Shown: in pieces, positions 20,571 through 28,809 of the stretch | How positions within the stretch are numbered: position 1 is the first letter of the stretch | Layout: the number at the start of each line of letters is the position of its first letter | Virus record (IMG/VR): IMGVR_UViG_3300020438_000013 | Span: 34,891-98,890 of that record | Length of the DNA stretch: 64,000 nt | Strand: one strand, 5' to 3' | Source: a virus | Program-made: the position numbers and the translations under genes | Notes under the pieces: generated by a model | The model's database searches: none | What the model was told of the DNA's origin: nothing | The model's input: only the letters and a program-made list of their open reading frames with translations

Positions 20571-21908
20571 ATGCAACTAGCAATAATTACACTTTTATCG
20601 GCACTAGCAATTAGTGGAGTCGCCGCATATTATTCTATATTTGGACTGGCAAAGATATTTTCCGCTGCAGTCCTTCCAATTATCATTATGGGAGTGGTTC
20701 TTGAGATCGGAAAACTCGTAACCGCATCTTGGTTATATCGAAACTGGAAAACTTGTCCAGTGTTACTCAAAACATACTTTGTAAGTGCTGTTCTGGTATT
20801 GATGTTTATAACCTCTATGGGAATTTTTGGGTTCTTATCATCAGCACATATAGAACAGACACTAGGGAATCAGGAGAATCAATCTAAGATTCTCAGAGTA
20901 GAAGATGAAATCCAACGGACAGACTATCTTATAGACGCCGCAGAAGCAAAGATACAAGATTTTGAGACTGCTGATATAGATTTCTCTGATGGAATACAAA
21001 GTCAGATAGATAGAGAACAACAGAGGATTGATACTGCATATGAACGTGCAGATCCTCAGATAAAATCTCAGATGGGTATCATCGAAAGAGAGAATGAGAT
21101 TGTTGAGAATAGAGTCAAGCCTTACAGAGATGAGGTTGCGAATATTGATTCTCGTATGGATCAACTTGATACCGCTATACAAGAAAATAACGTAAGAATA
21201 ATCCAAAGAATTGTCGGTACTATTGTCGATGGTTCTTATGGAGAAGAAACCGCAACAAAAGTTGATTACTTTAGGGCGCAACAACTAGAAGAAAGAGACA
21301 AGCTTCTAGTAAAGATTGACGAAATACGAAACAAAGACAACCAGAATATAGACTCCGCAATGGATCAAATTGCGGATATAAGAGAAACTGTGCGTCAGGA
21401 GATAACTGACTCCAATGCCCTCATACAACGTCTTAGAGCGCAACTGGGTGCGCCTGTGAACGATAATAAACTAGAGTTGGTTGCAGAACAAAGAAACATA
21501 ATAGATACTCTAGAAGACAAACTGGACGAACTTAATTTAGAGAAGTTTGATCTGGAAACCAGTTACCGTCAACTGGAAGCAGAAGTTGGGCCAATTAAGT
21601 ATATCGCAGAACTCGCAATAGGAAATAACGCATCAGAAGAAGCACTAGAGAACGCAGTCAAGTGGATCATACTTCTCATTGTATTTGTATTCGATCCTCT
21701 TGCGGTACTTCTATTGATTGCTGCAAACATGAATTTGCTTGCAGTTAAGAACGCAAAACTAGCGGCAGAAGGCCCAGTAGATATTCCAAATTTTGATGAT
21801 GCAGAAAATGTGTTAATGAAAACCTCTGGCGGATGGCAGAGACTTGATAGAACAGAGAAACGTCGAAGGGAACTCAACGAAACTCTGAAGGATGAAAACG
21901 AAACTTAA
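20571..21908 (+). CDS. Membrane-bound coiled-coil protein (445 aa)
   Basis: N-terminal half-membrane domain with about three TM segments (residues 1-90), a long coiled-coil middle (about 105-345; AEAKIQDFETADIDFSDGIQ-type repeats) and a further TM segment near 365-390 (WIILLIVFVFDPLAVLLLIAA). Such proteins occur in marine T4-like genomes with no known role; a cell-envelope or nucleoid-anchoring function is possible. Starts one base after the gp59 stop. Confidence 0.7.
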   Translation: MQLAIITLLSALAISGVAAYYSIFGLAKIFSAAVLPIIIMGVVLEIGKLVTASWLYRNWKTCPVLLKTYFVSAVLVLMFITSMGIFGFLSSAHIEQTLGNQENQSKILRVEDEIQRTDYLIDAAEAKIQDFETADIDFSDGIQSQIDREQQRIDTAYERADPQIKSQMGIIERENEIVENRVKPYRDEVANIDSRMDQLDTAIQENNVRIIQRIVGTIVDGSYGEETATKVDYFRAQQLEERDKLLVKIDEIRNKDNQNIDSAMDQIADIRETVRQEITDSNALIQRLRAQLGAPVNDNKLELVAEQRNIIDTLEDKLDELNLEKFDLETSYRQLEAEVGPIKYIAELAIGNNASEEALENAVKWIILLIVFVFDPLAVLLLIAANMNLLAVKNAKLAAEGPVDIPNFDDAENVLMKTSGGWQRLDRTEKRRRELNETLKDENET

Positions 21909-21922
21909 GGAGAAGTTATATT

Positions 21923-22147
21923 ATGCCAATGAAATATCAGAAAAGTGCGACAAACGTGAATCGGCAAACAAAAAAGAAAACAATAAAACATTACTATATG
22001 AAGAGCCTCACCAAAGATGAGGTTTTGGACAAATACTATACAGCAAATAAACCAAAACTAAAACAAAAATTCCGAAATGAGTTAATCTCAAAGCGGGGTT
22101 TCACACAAGAATCTCTTCAACTTGCGGAAGCAAGTAGGGATAATTAG
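21923..22147 (+). CDS. Small basic conserved phage protein (74 aa)
   Basis: ATG 21923 with AAGGAGAAGTTATATT upstream. Highly Lys/Arg rich (NRQTKKKTIKHYYMKSLTKDEVL), resembling a small protein adjacent to replication genes in marine T4-like phages. Likely nucleic-acid binding. Followed at once by the gp32 promoter. Confidence 0.65.
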   Translation: MPMKYQKSATNVNRQTKKKTIKHYYMKSLTKDEVLDKYYTANKPKLKQKFRNELISKRGFTQESLQLAEASRDN

Positions 22148-22150
22148 TAG

Positions 22151-22179
22151 TTGACAAACCAATATTACTTTGGTATGAT
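22151..22179 (+). promoter_or_regulatory. Early/middle sigma70 promoter for gp32 (TTGACA-17-TATGAT)
   Basis: TTGACA 22151-22156, 17 bases, TATGAT 22174-22179, 62 bases before the gp32 ATG. Gives gp32 its own strong promoter. Confidence 0.9.
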
Positions 22180-22186
22180 ACTACAC

Positions 22187-22206
22187 AATATCATAATGAT
22201 GATATT
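22187..22206. repeat. 8-bp inverted repeat at the 5' end of gp32 mRNA
   Basis: AATATCAT-aatg-ATGATATT, perfect 8-bp arms with a 4-base loop, placed at the predicted transcription start. It could be a 5' hairpin stabilising mRNA or the operator for gp32 autoregulation, which T4 does through a leader pseudoknot. Confidence 0.75.
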
Positions 22207-22241
22207 AACATACAAAAATACTACGAATATAAGGAAATACT

Positions 22242-23147
22242 ATGTCGAATGCATTCGCAAAACTCAAAAAAGGAAAGGACTTCAGCAAGCTAACTGCTGA
22301 GTTAGAGAAGATCCAATCCCCCCAACAAACTTCTTCCAATAGAGATGATCGTTTCTGGAAACCAACTACAGACAAGACCGGAAATGGTTATGCTGTAATC
22401 CGATTCTTGCCGCCTCCTGCGGATGAAGATTTGCCTTGGGTTCGCGTCTTTACTCATGGGTTCAAAGGCCCAGGCGGTTGGTTCATTGAGAACTCTTTGA
22501 CAACCTTGGGTAAGAAGTGTCCTGTCAGTGAAGCAAACACTGAATTATGGAACACTGGAACTACGGAAAACCAAAACCTTGCGAGAGAACGCAAGCGTAA
22601 GTTGAAGTATTTCTCAAACATCTATGTGGTGAGTGATCCCGCTCATCCAGAAAATGAAGGTAAGGTATTCTTATACCAGTTTGGTAAGAAGATCTTTGAT
22701 AAGATCTCTGATATCATGCAGCCCGCATTTGAGGATGAAGAACCTACAAACCCATTTGATTTGTGGGAAGGTGCGAACTTCAAGTTGAAGATTCGAACTG
22801 TGGACGGTTATATCAACTATGACAAGTCTGAGTTTGATTCTGTTAGTGCATTGTCTGATGATGACGATGAGTTAGAAGCAATCTTTAATAAAGAAAATTC
22901 TTTGCAAGAGTTTGTTTCTCCTGAGTCATTTAAGACTTATGAACAGTTAAAGGAACGTCTTGATAGAGTTCTTGGTACTGTATCTGTGACTAGGACTGCT
23001 GCAGAGGATATGGTTGAAGACAGGATGGAAGTTCCATTCGCCGTCGAGACTCCATCTCCTGCGCCTGCAAAGGAAAGAGTTGCTGCTGTAGAAGATGAAG
23101 AAGATGATGCGTTGTCTTACTTTGAGAAGTTAGCAAACGAAGACTAA
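22242..23147 (+). CDS. 32: gp32 single-stranded DNA-binding protein (301 aa)
   Basis: N-terminal basic segment FAKLKKGKDFSKLTAEL (self-association), then the core: FWKPTTDKTGNGYAVIRFLPPP, FTHGFKGPGGWFIENSLTTLG, KCP, and a Cys/His-region in the zinc-binding position, then the acidic C-terminal tail (EDEEDDALSYFEKLANED) that contacts replication proteins. Key gp32 features are preserved; its zinc-ligand set in KKCPVSEANTELW differs from T4. ATG 22242 follows AAGGAAATACT. Confidence 0.93.
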   Translation: MSNAFAKLKKGKDFSKLTAELEKIQSPQQTSSNRDDRFWKPTTDKTGNGYAVIRFLPPPADEDLPWVRVFTHGFKGPGGWFIENSLTTLGKKCPVSEANTELWNTGTTENQNLARERKRKLKYFSNIYVVSDPAHPENEGKVFLYQFGKKIFDKISDIMQPAFEDEEPTNPFDLWEGANFKLKIRTVDGYINYDKSEFDSVSALSDDDDELEAIFNKENSLQEFVSPESFKTYEQLKERLDRVLGTVSVTRTAAEDMVEDRMEVPFAVETPSPAPAKERVAAVEDEEDDALSYFEKLANED

Positions 23148-23156
23148 TATCTCTCA

Positions 23157-23185
23157 GGGGCGAGTTTAACTCGCCCCACTTCTTT
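23157..23185 (+). terminator. Terminator after gp32
   Basis: GGGGCGAG (23157-23164) pairs with CTCGCCCC (23170-23177), then ACTTCTTTCTT. The hairpin is strong but the T-run is interrupted; read-through into the tRNAs is possible. Confidence 0.75.
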
Positions 23186-23190
23186 CTTGC

Positions 23191-23275
23191 GGCGGGGTTC
23201 CCGAGCGGTCAAAGGGATCAGACTGTAAATCTGACGGCTATGCCTTCGAAGGTTCGAATCCTTCCCCCGCCACCA
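23191..23275 (+). tRNA. tRNA-Tyr (anticodon GTA)
   Basis: Acceptor GGCGGGG/CCCCGCC; anticodon arm CAGA-CTGTAAA-TCTG gives GTA; a long variable arm marks class II; T-arm GAAGG-TTCGAAT-CCTTC; CCA encoded. Confidence 0.94.
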
Positions 23276-23285
23276 TTTTAACGTC

Positions 23286-23293
23286 TATAAATA
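23286..23293 (+). promoter_or_regulatory. Late promoter box TATAAATA
   Basis: Exact late box between tRNA-Tyr and tRNA-Asp, 9 bases before tRNA-Asp, so late transcription would begin inside or just at tRNA-Asp. Could supply tRNA-Ser, but its functional status is uncertain. Confidence 0.5.
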
Positions 23294-23301
23294 ATTTAAT
23301 T

Positions 23302-23378
23302 GGAGTAGTGGCGCAATTGGTTAGCGTACCGGCCTGTCACGCCGGTGGTTGCGAGTTCGAGTCTCGTCTACTCCGCCA
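23302..23378 (+). tRNA. tRNA-Asp (anticodon GTC)
   Basis: Acceptor GGAGTAG/CTACTCC, anticodon loop CTGTCAC (GTC), T-arm GCGAG-TTCGAGT-CTCGT, discriminator G and encoded CCA (23376-23378). Confidence 0.95.
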
Positions 23379-23393
23379 TTAACTAAAAGACAC

Positions 23394-23483
23394 GGAGAGG
23401 TGGCTGAGTGGTTTAAAGCACTTGTCTTGAAAACAAGCGAAGGTTAGTCCCTTCCGAGAGTTCGAATCTCTCCCTCTCCGCCA
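23394..23483 (+). tRNA. tRNA-Ser (anticodon TGA)
   Basis: Acceptor GGAGAGG/CCTCTCC, anticodon arm CTTGT-CTTGAAA-ACAAG (TGA), long class II variable arm, T-arm GAGAG-TTCGAAT-CTCTC, encoded CCA (23481-23483). It ends 2 bases before the convergent gene on the - strand. Confidence 0.94.
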
Positions 23484-23485
23484 TC

Positions 23486-23665
23486 TTATCCTTTCTTATA
23501 AATCTTATAAGCACCATACAGAATCGCTGCGTATGCAATGTACGCAACAATAGATTTAACAAACAATACCGCAACGCCACCAGCGATTAGTACCGCTCCA
23601 TCCCATGTAGAAGCTTCTCCTACTTTCTCTTTCAGTTTTGCTTTTAGATATTCTAATTGTAACAT
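23486..23665 (-). CDS. Small membrane protein, last gene of the - operon (59 aa)
   Basis: Start at the ATG reading from 23665, with AAGGAGAATCTT upstream. One amphipathic N-terminal helix (LQLEYLKAKLKEKV) then two hydrophobic stretches (WDGAVLIAGGVAVLFV and AYIAYAAILYGAYKIY). Directly downstream of the tape-measure-like gene. Unknown; could be a lysis- or assembly-related membrane protein. Confidence 0.65.
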   Translation of the reverse strand: MLQLEYLKAKLKEKVGEASTWDGAVLIAGGVAVLFVKSIVAYIAYAAILYGAYKIYKKG

Positions 23666-23675
23666 AAGATTCTCC

Positions 23676-26069
23676 TTATACTGCACCGGATAGTGCTGAG
23701 TTGATTTTGTTAAAACTATTTTCAGTATTGTATGCCTTTGTTGGGATTACAGTACTGCTTGAATTTGATACGTTATTGTTGGTCACATTTGATAGGTTGT
23801 TGAGTATAGGACTAATATTTGTTGATGCACTCTTCTCTATCGCACTCTCCTTCATGGCATTCGCAGCAGAACTTCTTACCCCGGCCATAGGTGATGATAT
23901 ATTTCCAAGTTCTTGCGTAGGCGCACCAGAAACCTGTTCTATGGGCGCAGATTCACCAGCAGGGATAACTACACCCTCTCTGACTGCAACTTCCTGAGAA
24001 GGACTCTGTGTTCCCTGAGCGAGTTCTGTGGGTATGACCGATACATTTGCGTTCTCAGGAGAAGATAAATCTGGGGAAATCCCTGTTACATTTTGGTTTA
24101 CTGGGATACTAGATCCATCTACAGCAACTCCATCTCTTATCGCAGTAACATTTTCTTGATTAGTATTCTCTGTTGACACTGGAGTTATGTTGGATTGAGG
24201 CTCGTCATCTCCGCCGAAACCAATTGCATCCTTGACAAAATTAAATCCACTACTTGTAACATCAGAAACACTTTCTGCAGCATCTCCCACAAATTGTTTC
24301 GCACCTTCAAATCCTTCTTTGACAGTTTCTTTGGCTTTGTCTGCTGTGTTTTTTACAAGATCAAACGGAGCCTCAAGAAATGCTTTTACTTTCTCTATCA
24401 TGTCTGCGAAGAATTGTTTTACCGATTCAAGCATAGTAGTAACTGCAGCAGATACCTTTTCTGGAATTCCCCGCACAAATTCTCCAATCTTTTGAGGAAG
24501 TTCTGATCTGAAAAATGCAATAGTTCCAGCAACTACGGCAACTGCTGCGATAACCTTTAGTGCTATCGGACTGATTAACAAACTAAGCATCATTGGTAGT
24601 TTTGTTATAATGCTTCCCAGAAATCTGAATACTTTGAGTCCCTTAGTTAGTCCATTCAATACTTTCCCTATTCCGGAAAGTTTTTTCAAAGAACCTCCTA
24701 AGTTCGTAAAAATTCCTTTCATCCCTTTCATCATTCCGCCGCCCGGAATTCCTTTTATGCTCGGCAGACTAAATCCCCCACTGTCGTCATCTCTTCTTGA
24801 TGAACCTGCGGAGCTCGCTTCTATGGATTCTGCAATAAGATTATTTTGTCTTCTTTCTACTTGCGTGTTTGCTCTATCTTGTCTTCTTCGCTCTCTTTCT
24901 TTTTCTATTTCTTCGGTTTCTGATTCACTTTGATTTTGTCCCAGAAATTGTAATAGATCTCTGATTTCTTTGAGGAATGGAGATGTTACTGCGATTTCTT
25001 CTGAACTATCTAATGACGCAGATATTGTTGGTGAAATAATAGATTCGGCAGATGGTATCGCATCTCCAGCAATTTGATTTATTTCTGACGAATCTGACCC
25101 AGTTTCTCTTATTGTATTTGTGGAAGTAGTAGTATCACTATCTCCCCCTTCTGTTACTCTAGAAACTAAACTTGATTCTATTCTTTCTCCTGCCTCTCCA
25201 GTAATTTGATTTATTTCTGGAGAATCTGAACCAGATTCCGTGGGAGAAGCTCTTTCTTGGTCTGTGGGTTCTATATCTAAACCAACACGATCTCTTAATT
25301 CTTGTATTCTTGATTGCTCTGACTGTGCATTATCTCTCTGTTCTTTGGCAATTCTAGACTGTTCTATAATTCTATCTCTTTCTTCGTTATAGATCTGTTC
25401 TCTAGTCTTATTAGCCTCTTCCGCTTTCTTTTGTATATCTTCTTCGGAGAGATTTAATTTATTTTGGACATCAGATTCTGAAATCTGTTCTCTTAGAACT
25501 CTTCTTTCTTCGGAATCAATTCTTTCTTGTTCTCTGAAGAGTTCTCTTTGCTTTTCTCTGATAGTTTTTTCTTCTCGTTTCTTCTTTCTGAAATTTCTGA
25601 ACGCAACTACACCCTTTCTTACACTATCGCCCAAGAATTTGACTCCCAATGCAAGGATAGGACTATCAGAAACCACACCAGCAACAACTGCACTTATATT
25701 TGTTACTCCTTCGGTGAGGGTATCTGTTATTTTTGATCCGACATCATTCATCAAAGAAGAATCTGATTTGACTCTCTGATCGTGCATTTGGATTAGTGAC
25801 TGGAATCTTTGTTTGTCGGAATCTCCGACTTCTTTGGAGTCTTCGATTAACTTTGCGATATTCGACATTTCCTTTCTGCTGGCCCTGCGCTCTTTCGCTT
25901 CCATATCTCCTTGTTTTGATATCAAATCGGATACTTGGCGTAACGCTTCATTCGCAGTATTGGATTCCATTGCGCCACTAGCACTGTCTAGACTCTCAGA
26001 CAAACCCCGATAGTCCATATTTACAGATTCTAATTTATCTATTACTGAGTCTAGACTTGCTTCAGCCAT
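23676..26069 (-). CDS. Tape-measure-like tail protein (797 aa)
   Basis: Long, with a coiled-coil, charged N-terminal half (about 60-270: repeated KEQRE/EEERDRI patterns), a Ser/Glu-rich low-complexity stretch, then a hydrophobic glycine-rich membrane-like region (about 430-540: GGGMMKGMKGIFTNLGGS and two hydrophobic helices). The C-terminus is Asn/Ser-rich. This is the composition of a tail tape measure. Located after gp26 and its frameshift ORF and a two-TM protein, the place for a tape measure in many tailed phages. It starts at a TAATG junction. T4 uses gp29 for this role; homology to gp29 is not apparent. Confidence 0.6.
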   Translation of the reverse strand: MAEASLDSVIDKLESVNMDYRGLSESLDSASGAMESNTANEALRQVSDLISKQGDMEAKERRASRKEMSNIAKLIEDSKEVGDSDKQRFQSLIQMHDQRVKSDSSLMNDVGSKITDTLTEGVTNISAVVAGVVSDSPILALGVKFLGDSVRKGVVAFRNFRKKKREEKTIREKQRELFREQERIDSEERRVLREQISESDVQNKLNLSEEDIQKKAEEANKTREQIYNEERDRIIEQSRIAKEQRDNAQSEQSRIQELRDRVGLDIEPTDQERASPTESGSDSPEINQITGEAGERIESSLVSRVTEGGDSDTTTSTNTIRETGSDSSEINQIAGDAIPSAESIISPTISASLDSSEEIAVTSPFLKEIRDLLQFLGQNQSESETEEIEKERERRRQDRANTQVERRQNNLIAESIEASSAGSSRRDDDSGGFSLPSIKGIPGGGMMKGMKGIFTNLGGSLKKLSGIGKVLNGLTKGLKVFRFLGSIITKLPMMLSLLISPIALKVIAAVAVVAGTIAFFRSELPQKIGEFVRGIPEKVSAAVTTMLESVKQFFADMIEKVKAFLEAPFDLVKNTADKAKETVKEGFEGAKQFVGDAAESVSDVTSSGFNFVKDAIGFGGDDEPQSNITPVSTENTNQENVTAIRDGVAVDGSSIPVNQNVTGISPDLSSPENANVSVIPTELAQGTQSPSQEVAVREGVVIPAGESAPIEQVSGAPTQELGNISSPMAGVRSSAANAMKESAIEKSASTNISPILNNLSNVTNNNVSNSSSTVIPTKAYNTENSFNKINSALSGAV

Positions 26070-26389
26070 TATTTGTCGCCGTTAAAAGACTTATTTGATT
26101 TACTTGTTCCAGCATAAAGACCAAACCATGCAGCACCAGCCCCAACGATTACTGAGATAAGACCGGATTGTTCCATAGATGGTGCTGGAAGATCCATATA
26201 CCAAAGAACTGTTTTGTATAATAAGAATATGTATACAGATAAGAATAATCTTGGGAAAATTCTCCAAGCATCAATTGCAGCCGCAAGATGAATCATTTTT
26301 TTGTATGGATTACTTCCGCTGTTAACTGTATCTGTGTCAATTTCTAGATCTATTTTAACTTTTTTTGTTAAAGGTTTTTCTACTGCCAT
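26069..26389 (-). CDS. Two-TM protein, holin-like or tail-associated (106 aa)
   Basis: Two hydrophobic helices, about 45-65 (FPRLFLSVYIFLLYKTVLWY) and 75-95 (SGLISVIVGAGAAWFGLYAG), with charged ends. The gene is coupled by TAATG to the tape-measure-like gene. A holin would fit the topology, but the position inside the tail operon suggests a tail or DNA-delivery role. Not distinguishable from sequence. Confidence 0.55.
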   Translation of the reverse strand: MAVEKPLTKKVKIDLEIDTDTVNSGSNPYKKMIHLAAAIDAWRIFPRLFLSVYIFLLYKTVLWYMDLPAPSMEQSGLISVIVGAGAAWFGLYAGTSKSNKSFNGDK

Positions 26390-26398
26390 AATAATTTC

Positions 26399-26581
26399 CT
26401 ATTTTTTCATTCTATCTTTTTCTTCTTGTAGATAGTTCAAGAGCATTGATACATAGATTTCTCTTTCCCACGGCATCATATTCTCTAATTCTGTCAGACT
26501 ATATTTATGGTGTTGCATCAATGCGAAGTTCGTCTGATAGAGAGAATATAATGTTTCATGATATAAACCTATACGAAAAAA
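26399..26581 (-). CDS. Likely -1 frameshift extension of gp26 (about 59 residues)
   Basis: Reading left from the slippery heptamer T-TTT-TTC (26581-26575) in the -1 frame gives an open frame of about 58-59 residues that runs from RIGLYHETLYSLYQTNFALM through TELENMMPWEREIYVSM to a TAG at 26399-26401. It begins without a ribosome site: the first in-frame ATG (26518) has none. In the zero frame gp26 stops three codons after the slip. This is the arrangement of tail-assembly chaperones with programmed frameshifting (lambda G/GT), located just upstream of the tape-measure region. In some marine T4-likes this position is annotated as gp51. Confidence 0.55.
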   Translation of the reverse strand, partial: FFRIGLYHETLYSLYQTNFALMQHHKYSLTELENMMPWEREIYVSMLLNYLQEEKDRMKK

Positions 26582-27300
26582 TCGGTGATTCCTCGTAGTT
26601 TAAAGGTATTTGTCCATCCACAATCAGGACATTTCACAACTGCATCAGTTACACACTGAGGCATAGTCTCAAAAAAAGTATTTATCTTCTGAAACTGCAT
26701 TTGCGACAAAGATTCTAAAAAATCAGATACTTCTTCATCATCAGAATCCGCAATATCGTAAACTTCGTCGCCATCATAGATATATTCGATACAATTTTTT
26801 AACATTTTCATTGTATCTTCAAATGTATTCAGATTTTGAACACCTCTAAGTATTTTAAAATCTGGATACTTCATTATCACACCAATAGTATCTGTTAAAT
26901 CAATTCTATTTGTATGATCCTCATTATTTTCAATTTCAACATTATCAAGATTGATATCAAATCTAATATCTTTCTCAGTAGTTGATCCGTCTTCAGATCC
27001 AGCAGGACAGTCATGTTTATAATTTAACTGTACGACGTTTCCTACAGACTTGCTGCGAATGTTGACAAATAAGTATTCTATATCGAATGTTGCAAGACTC
27101 TCAATTTTTACACCTTTGGTTATAATGCAATTTGATATGATCTGTTTTGCAGCGTCTACTTGTTCTTCAACATCGTCTCCTTCGTTAGCCATCAATAGAA
27201 TCTTTTCTTCTTTCACCAAAAAAGGTCGATATTTAATCTTCTTTTTAGTTGACGGAATTGTAAGATTATAAGTTGGCGTATCTAACTTAGGTAGAGCCAT
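26569..27300 (-). CDS. 26: gp26-like baseplate hub / tail-assembly protein (243 aa)
   Basis: N-terminus LPKLDTPTYNLTIPSTKKKIKYRPFLVKEEKILLMA is characteristic of marine T4-like gp26. C-terminal CPDCGWTN zinc-knuckle segment. T4 gp26 takes part in hub assembly. The zero-frame stop lies in TTTTTTC-GTA-TAG, a likely frameshift point. ATG at 27300 with AGGAG upstream. Confidence 0.78.
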   Translation of the reverse strand: MALPKLDTPTYNLTIPSTKKKIKYRPFLVKEEKILLMANEGDDVEEQVDAAKQIISNCIITKGVKIESLATFDIEYLFVNIRSKSVGNVVQLNYKHDCPAGSEDGSTTEKDIRFDINLDNVEIENNEDHTNRIDLTDTIGVIMKYPDFKILRGVQNLNTFEDTMKMLKNCIEYIYDGDEVYDIADSDDEEVSDFLESLSQMQFQKINTFFETMPQCVTDAVVKCPDCGWTNTFKLRGITDFFV

Positions 27301-27336
27301 TCTAATCTCCTATAATAAAAAATAAGTCACTACTAT

Positions 27337-27343
27337 TATTTAG
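27337..27343 (-). promoter_or_regulatory. Possible variant late box CTAAATA on - strand
   Basis: CTAAATA on the - strand overlaps the TAA of the upstream gene, 37 bases before gp26. Same variant as other weaker sites; low confidence. Confidence 0.3.
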
Positions 27344-28197
27344 TCAGACTTTTTCCACTTGCGGTATGCCATTGTGACAGGTAAACTTGCTATTTCGTCT
27401 GATGCGTATGCATAGGTTATCTGTCCAATAGAAATTGGATATGCTTCTTCAAAGGTTACAGAGTAATTTGAAAAGTCTTTCAGTTCTTTCTTCTCTAATT
27501 CGTTAAAGGTGTTATTAACCATATCTATCGTAGATTGTATTTGATTTTGATTTGAACTTCTATCATATGAATAGAAAGTGCAGTCTTTTATAATATCATC
27601 ATAGTATGACACATGAGCGGTATTATAACTATAAGTCAAATCCATCCATGCGCTGAAAAAATCTCGTTCTTTTAAATCTTTACTGAGATATACATTAAAT
27701 GATAAATCTTCATATATCATTCCGTATGCAGATTTTCTAGGTGGGCCATAGTATTGAACTTCTTCTGTGGCGAGTTGTTTGCCGGGCAATTCTAAATTAT
27801 CAATTCTCAGAGTCAAGTTTTCTGACATTCCATCTGTAATACTATTAGGAAGACCAGCAGGGTATGGAATGAACAACGCATAGGTATTAGGTATCAATAA
27901 ATTATTAGATACCTTGGAAGAAAAATTCTGTATACTAAATTTCCCCCCTCTATCGACAATAGTGCTTCTGGAAGGTTTCTTATCACTATCCGGCCTAACT
28001 GATGGGGATCTATCCTGCATATTGCCGTGGAAAAGATTCCTACTCTCTCTAAATTTTGGTGCGTCTTTTGACGGATCTGGAGAACTGGGTCTTCCAAGGC
28101 CCGGCAAATCAAATGTCGCATTGCCTATATCAGTACGAATCTGTTGTTGAGTCGGAATCTTGGGCAAATTCGGTATAATGATTTGATTAATAGCCAT
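27340..28197 (-). CDS. Baseplate tail-tube-like protein, gp54/gp48-type (285 aa)
   Basis: After a disordered Pro/Arg/Ser-rich N-terminus (about 1-90), the domain NNLLIPNTYALFIPYPAG, LRIDNLELPGKQL, PPRKSAYGMIYEDLSFNVYL resembles the tube-fold baseplate proteins that start tail-tube growth. gp48 itself is at 30722, so this may be gp54-like. AGAGG precedes ATG 28197. Confidence 0.62.
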   Translation of the reverse strand: MAINQIIIPNLPKIPTQQQIRTDIGNATFDLPGLGRPSSPDPSKDAPKFRESRNLFHGNMQDRSPSVRPDSDKKPSRSTIVDRGGKFSIQNFSSKVSNNLLIPNTYALFIPYPAGLPNSITDGMSENLTLRIDNLELPGKQLATEEVQYYGPPRKSAYGMIYEDLSFNVYLSKDLKERDFFSAWMDLTYSYNTAHVSYYDDIIKDCTFYSYDRSSNQNQIQSTIDMVNNTFNELEKKELKDFSNYSVTFEEAYPISIGQITYAYASDEIASLPVTMAYRKWKKSD

Positions 28198-28199
28198 TG

Positions 28200-28796
28200 T
28201 TATCCTCTTGCGGAATCAGACCAGACTTTGCTTGCACCGGCCTTTCTAAATCTTTGTACTGGAAGGAATATTGCGATATCCCATTCATTTGCATCTATAG
28301 ACACAAAACTACTTTTTACATTACTATACAAGTATCTTTTGATACAAGGTTTAATTGTGCTGAATTTGCTCGCACCCTTTAACACTTTGTATGATAACGC
28401 AAGTCGTGTACTGGAGTCATATCTTGCATTTGTCGCAATATCGCTCAGACTATTCATAATCAACATTCTGTTTCTAGGAGATACATAATGCAAATTCATT
28501 CCTAGAAATCCTCCAGAGAAGTAATCTACCGCGAATATCAACGGAAACTCATCATAATAGGGCAACTTGTCTTTAAACTTCGGATCGTAATTGTAGAAAT
28601 ACATTTTTCCTATCTGTGGGGTCGCTGCTCTTCTTTCAGAGTCAGATAAAAGACTTCTCCTACCCGGCTGACGAGACAATGCACTTGTTACTGCACTTTG
28701 TCTTACCTTTTTACTGAACCACTCTCTAGCCGCCGATGAGTTCGGTTGTATGCCCTTCTGGGCCAGTCGTTTGAGTAGTGGTCTAAAGTCTGCCAT
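28200..28796 (-). CDS. Conserved T4-like phage structural protein, role unsure (198 aa)
   Basis: Core motif GKMYFYNYDPKFKDKLPYYD, then FPLIFAVDYFSGGFLGMNLHYVSPRNRM, recurs in marine T4-like phages as I remember it, but I cannot name its function. N-terminal 50 residues are basic (KKVRQSAVTSALSRQPGRR), fitting DNA contact. It lies between the P450 and tail-tube gene in a late operon; an exact T4 counterpart (possibly a head or neck protein) is not assigned. Confidence 0.55.
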   Translation of the reverse strand: MADFRPLLKRLAQKGIQPNSSAAREWFSKKVRQSAVTSALSRQPGRRSLLSDSERRAATPQIGKMYFYNYDPKFKDKLPYYDEFPLIFAVDYFSGGFLGMNLHYVSPRNRMLIMNSLSDIATNARYDSSTRLALSYKVLKGASKFSTIKPCIKRYLYSNVKSSFVSIDANEWDIAIFLPVQRFRKAGASKVWSDSARG

Positions 28797-28809
28797 GTTC
28801 TATTTATGT

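Noticed and set aside
28801-28808. CATAAATA on the - strand next to the 198-residue gene
   Set aside because: It lies only 5 bases from the ATG, so transcription would begin inside the gene; probably chance.
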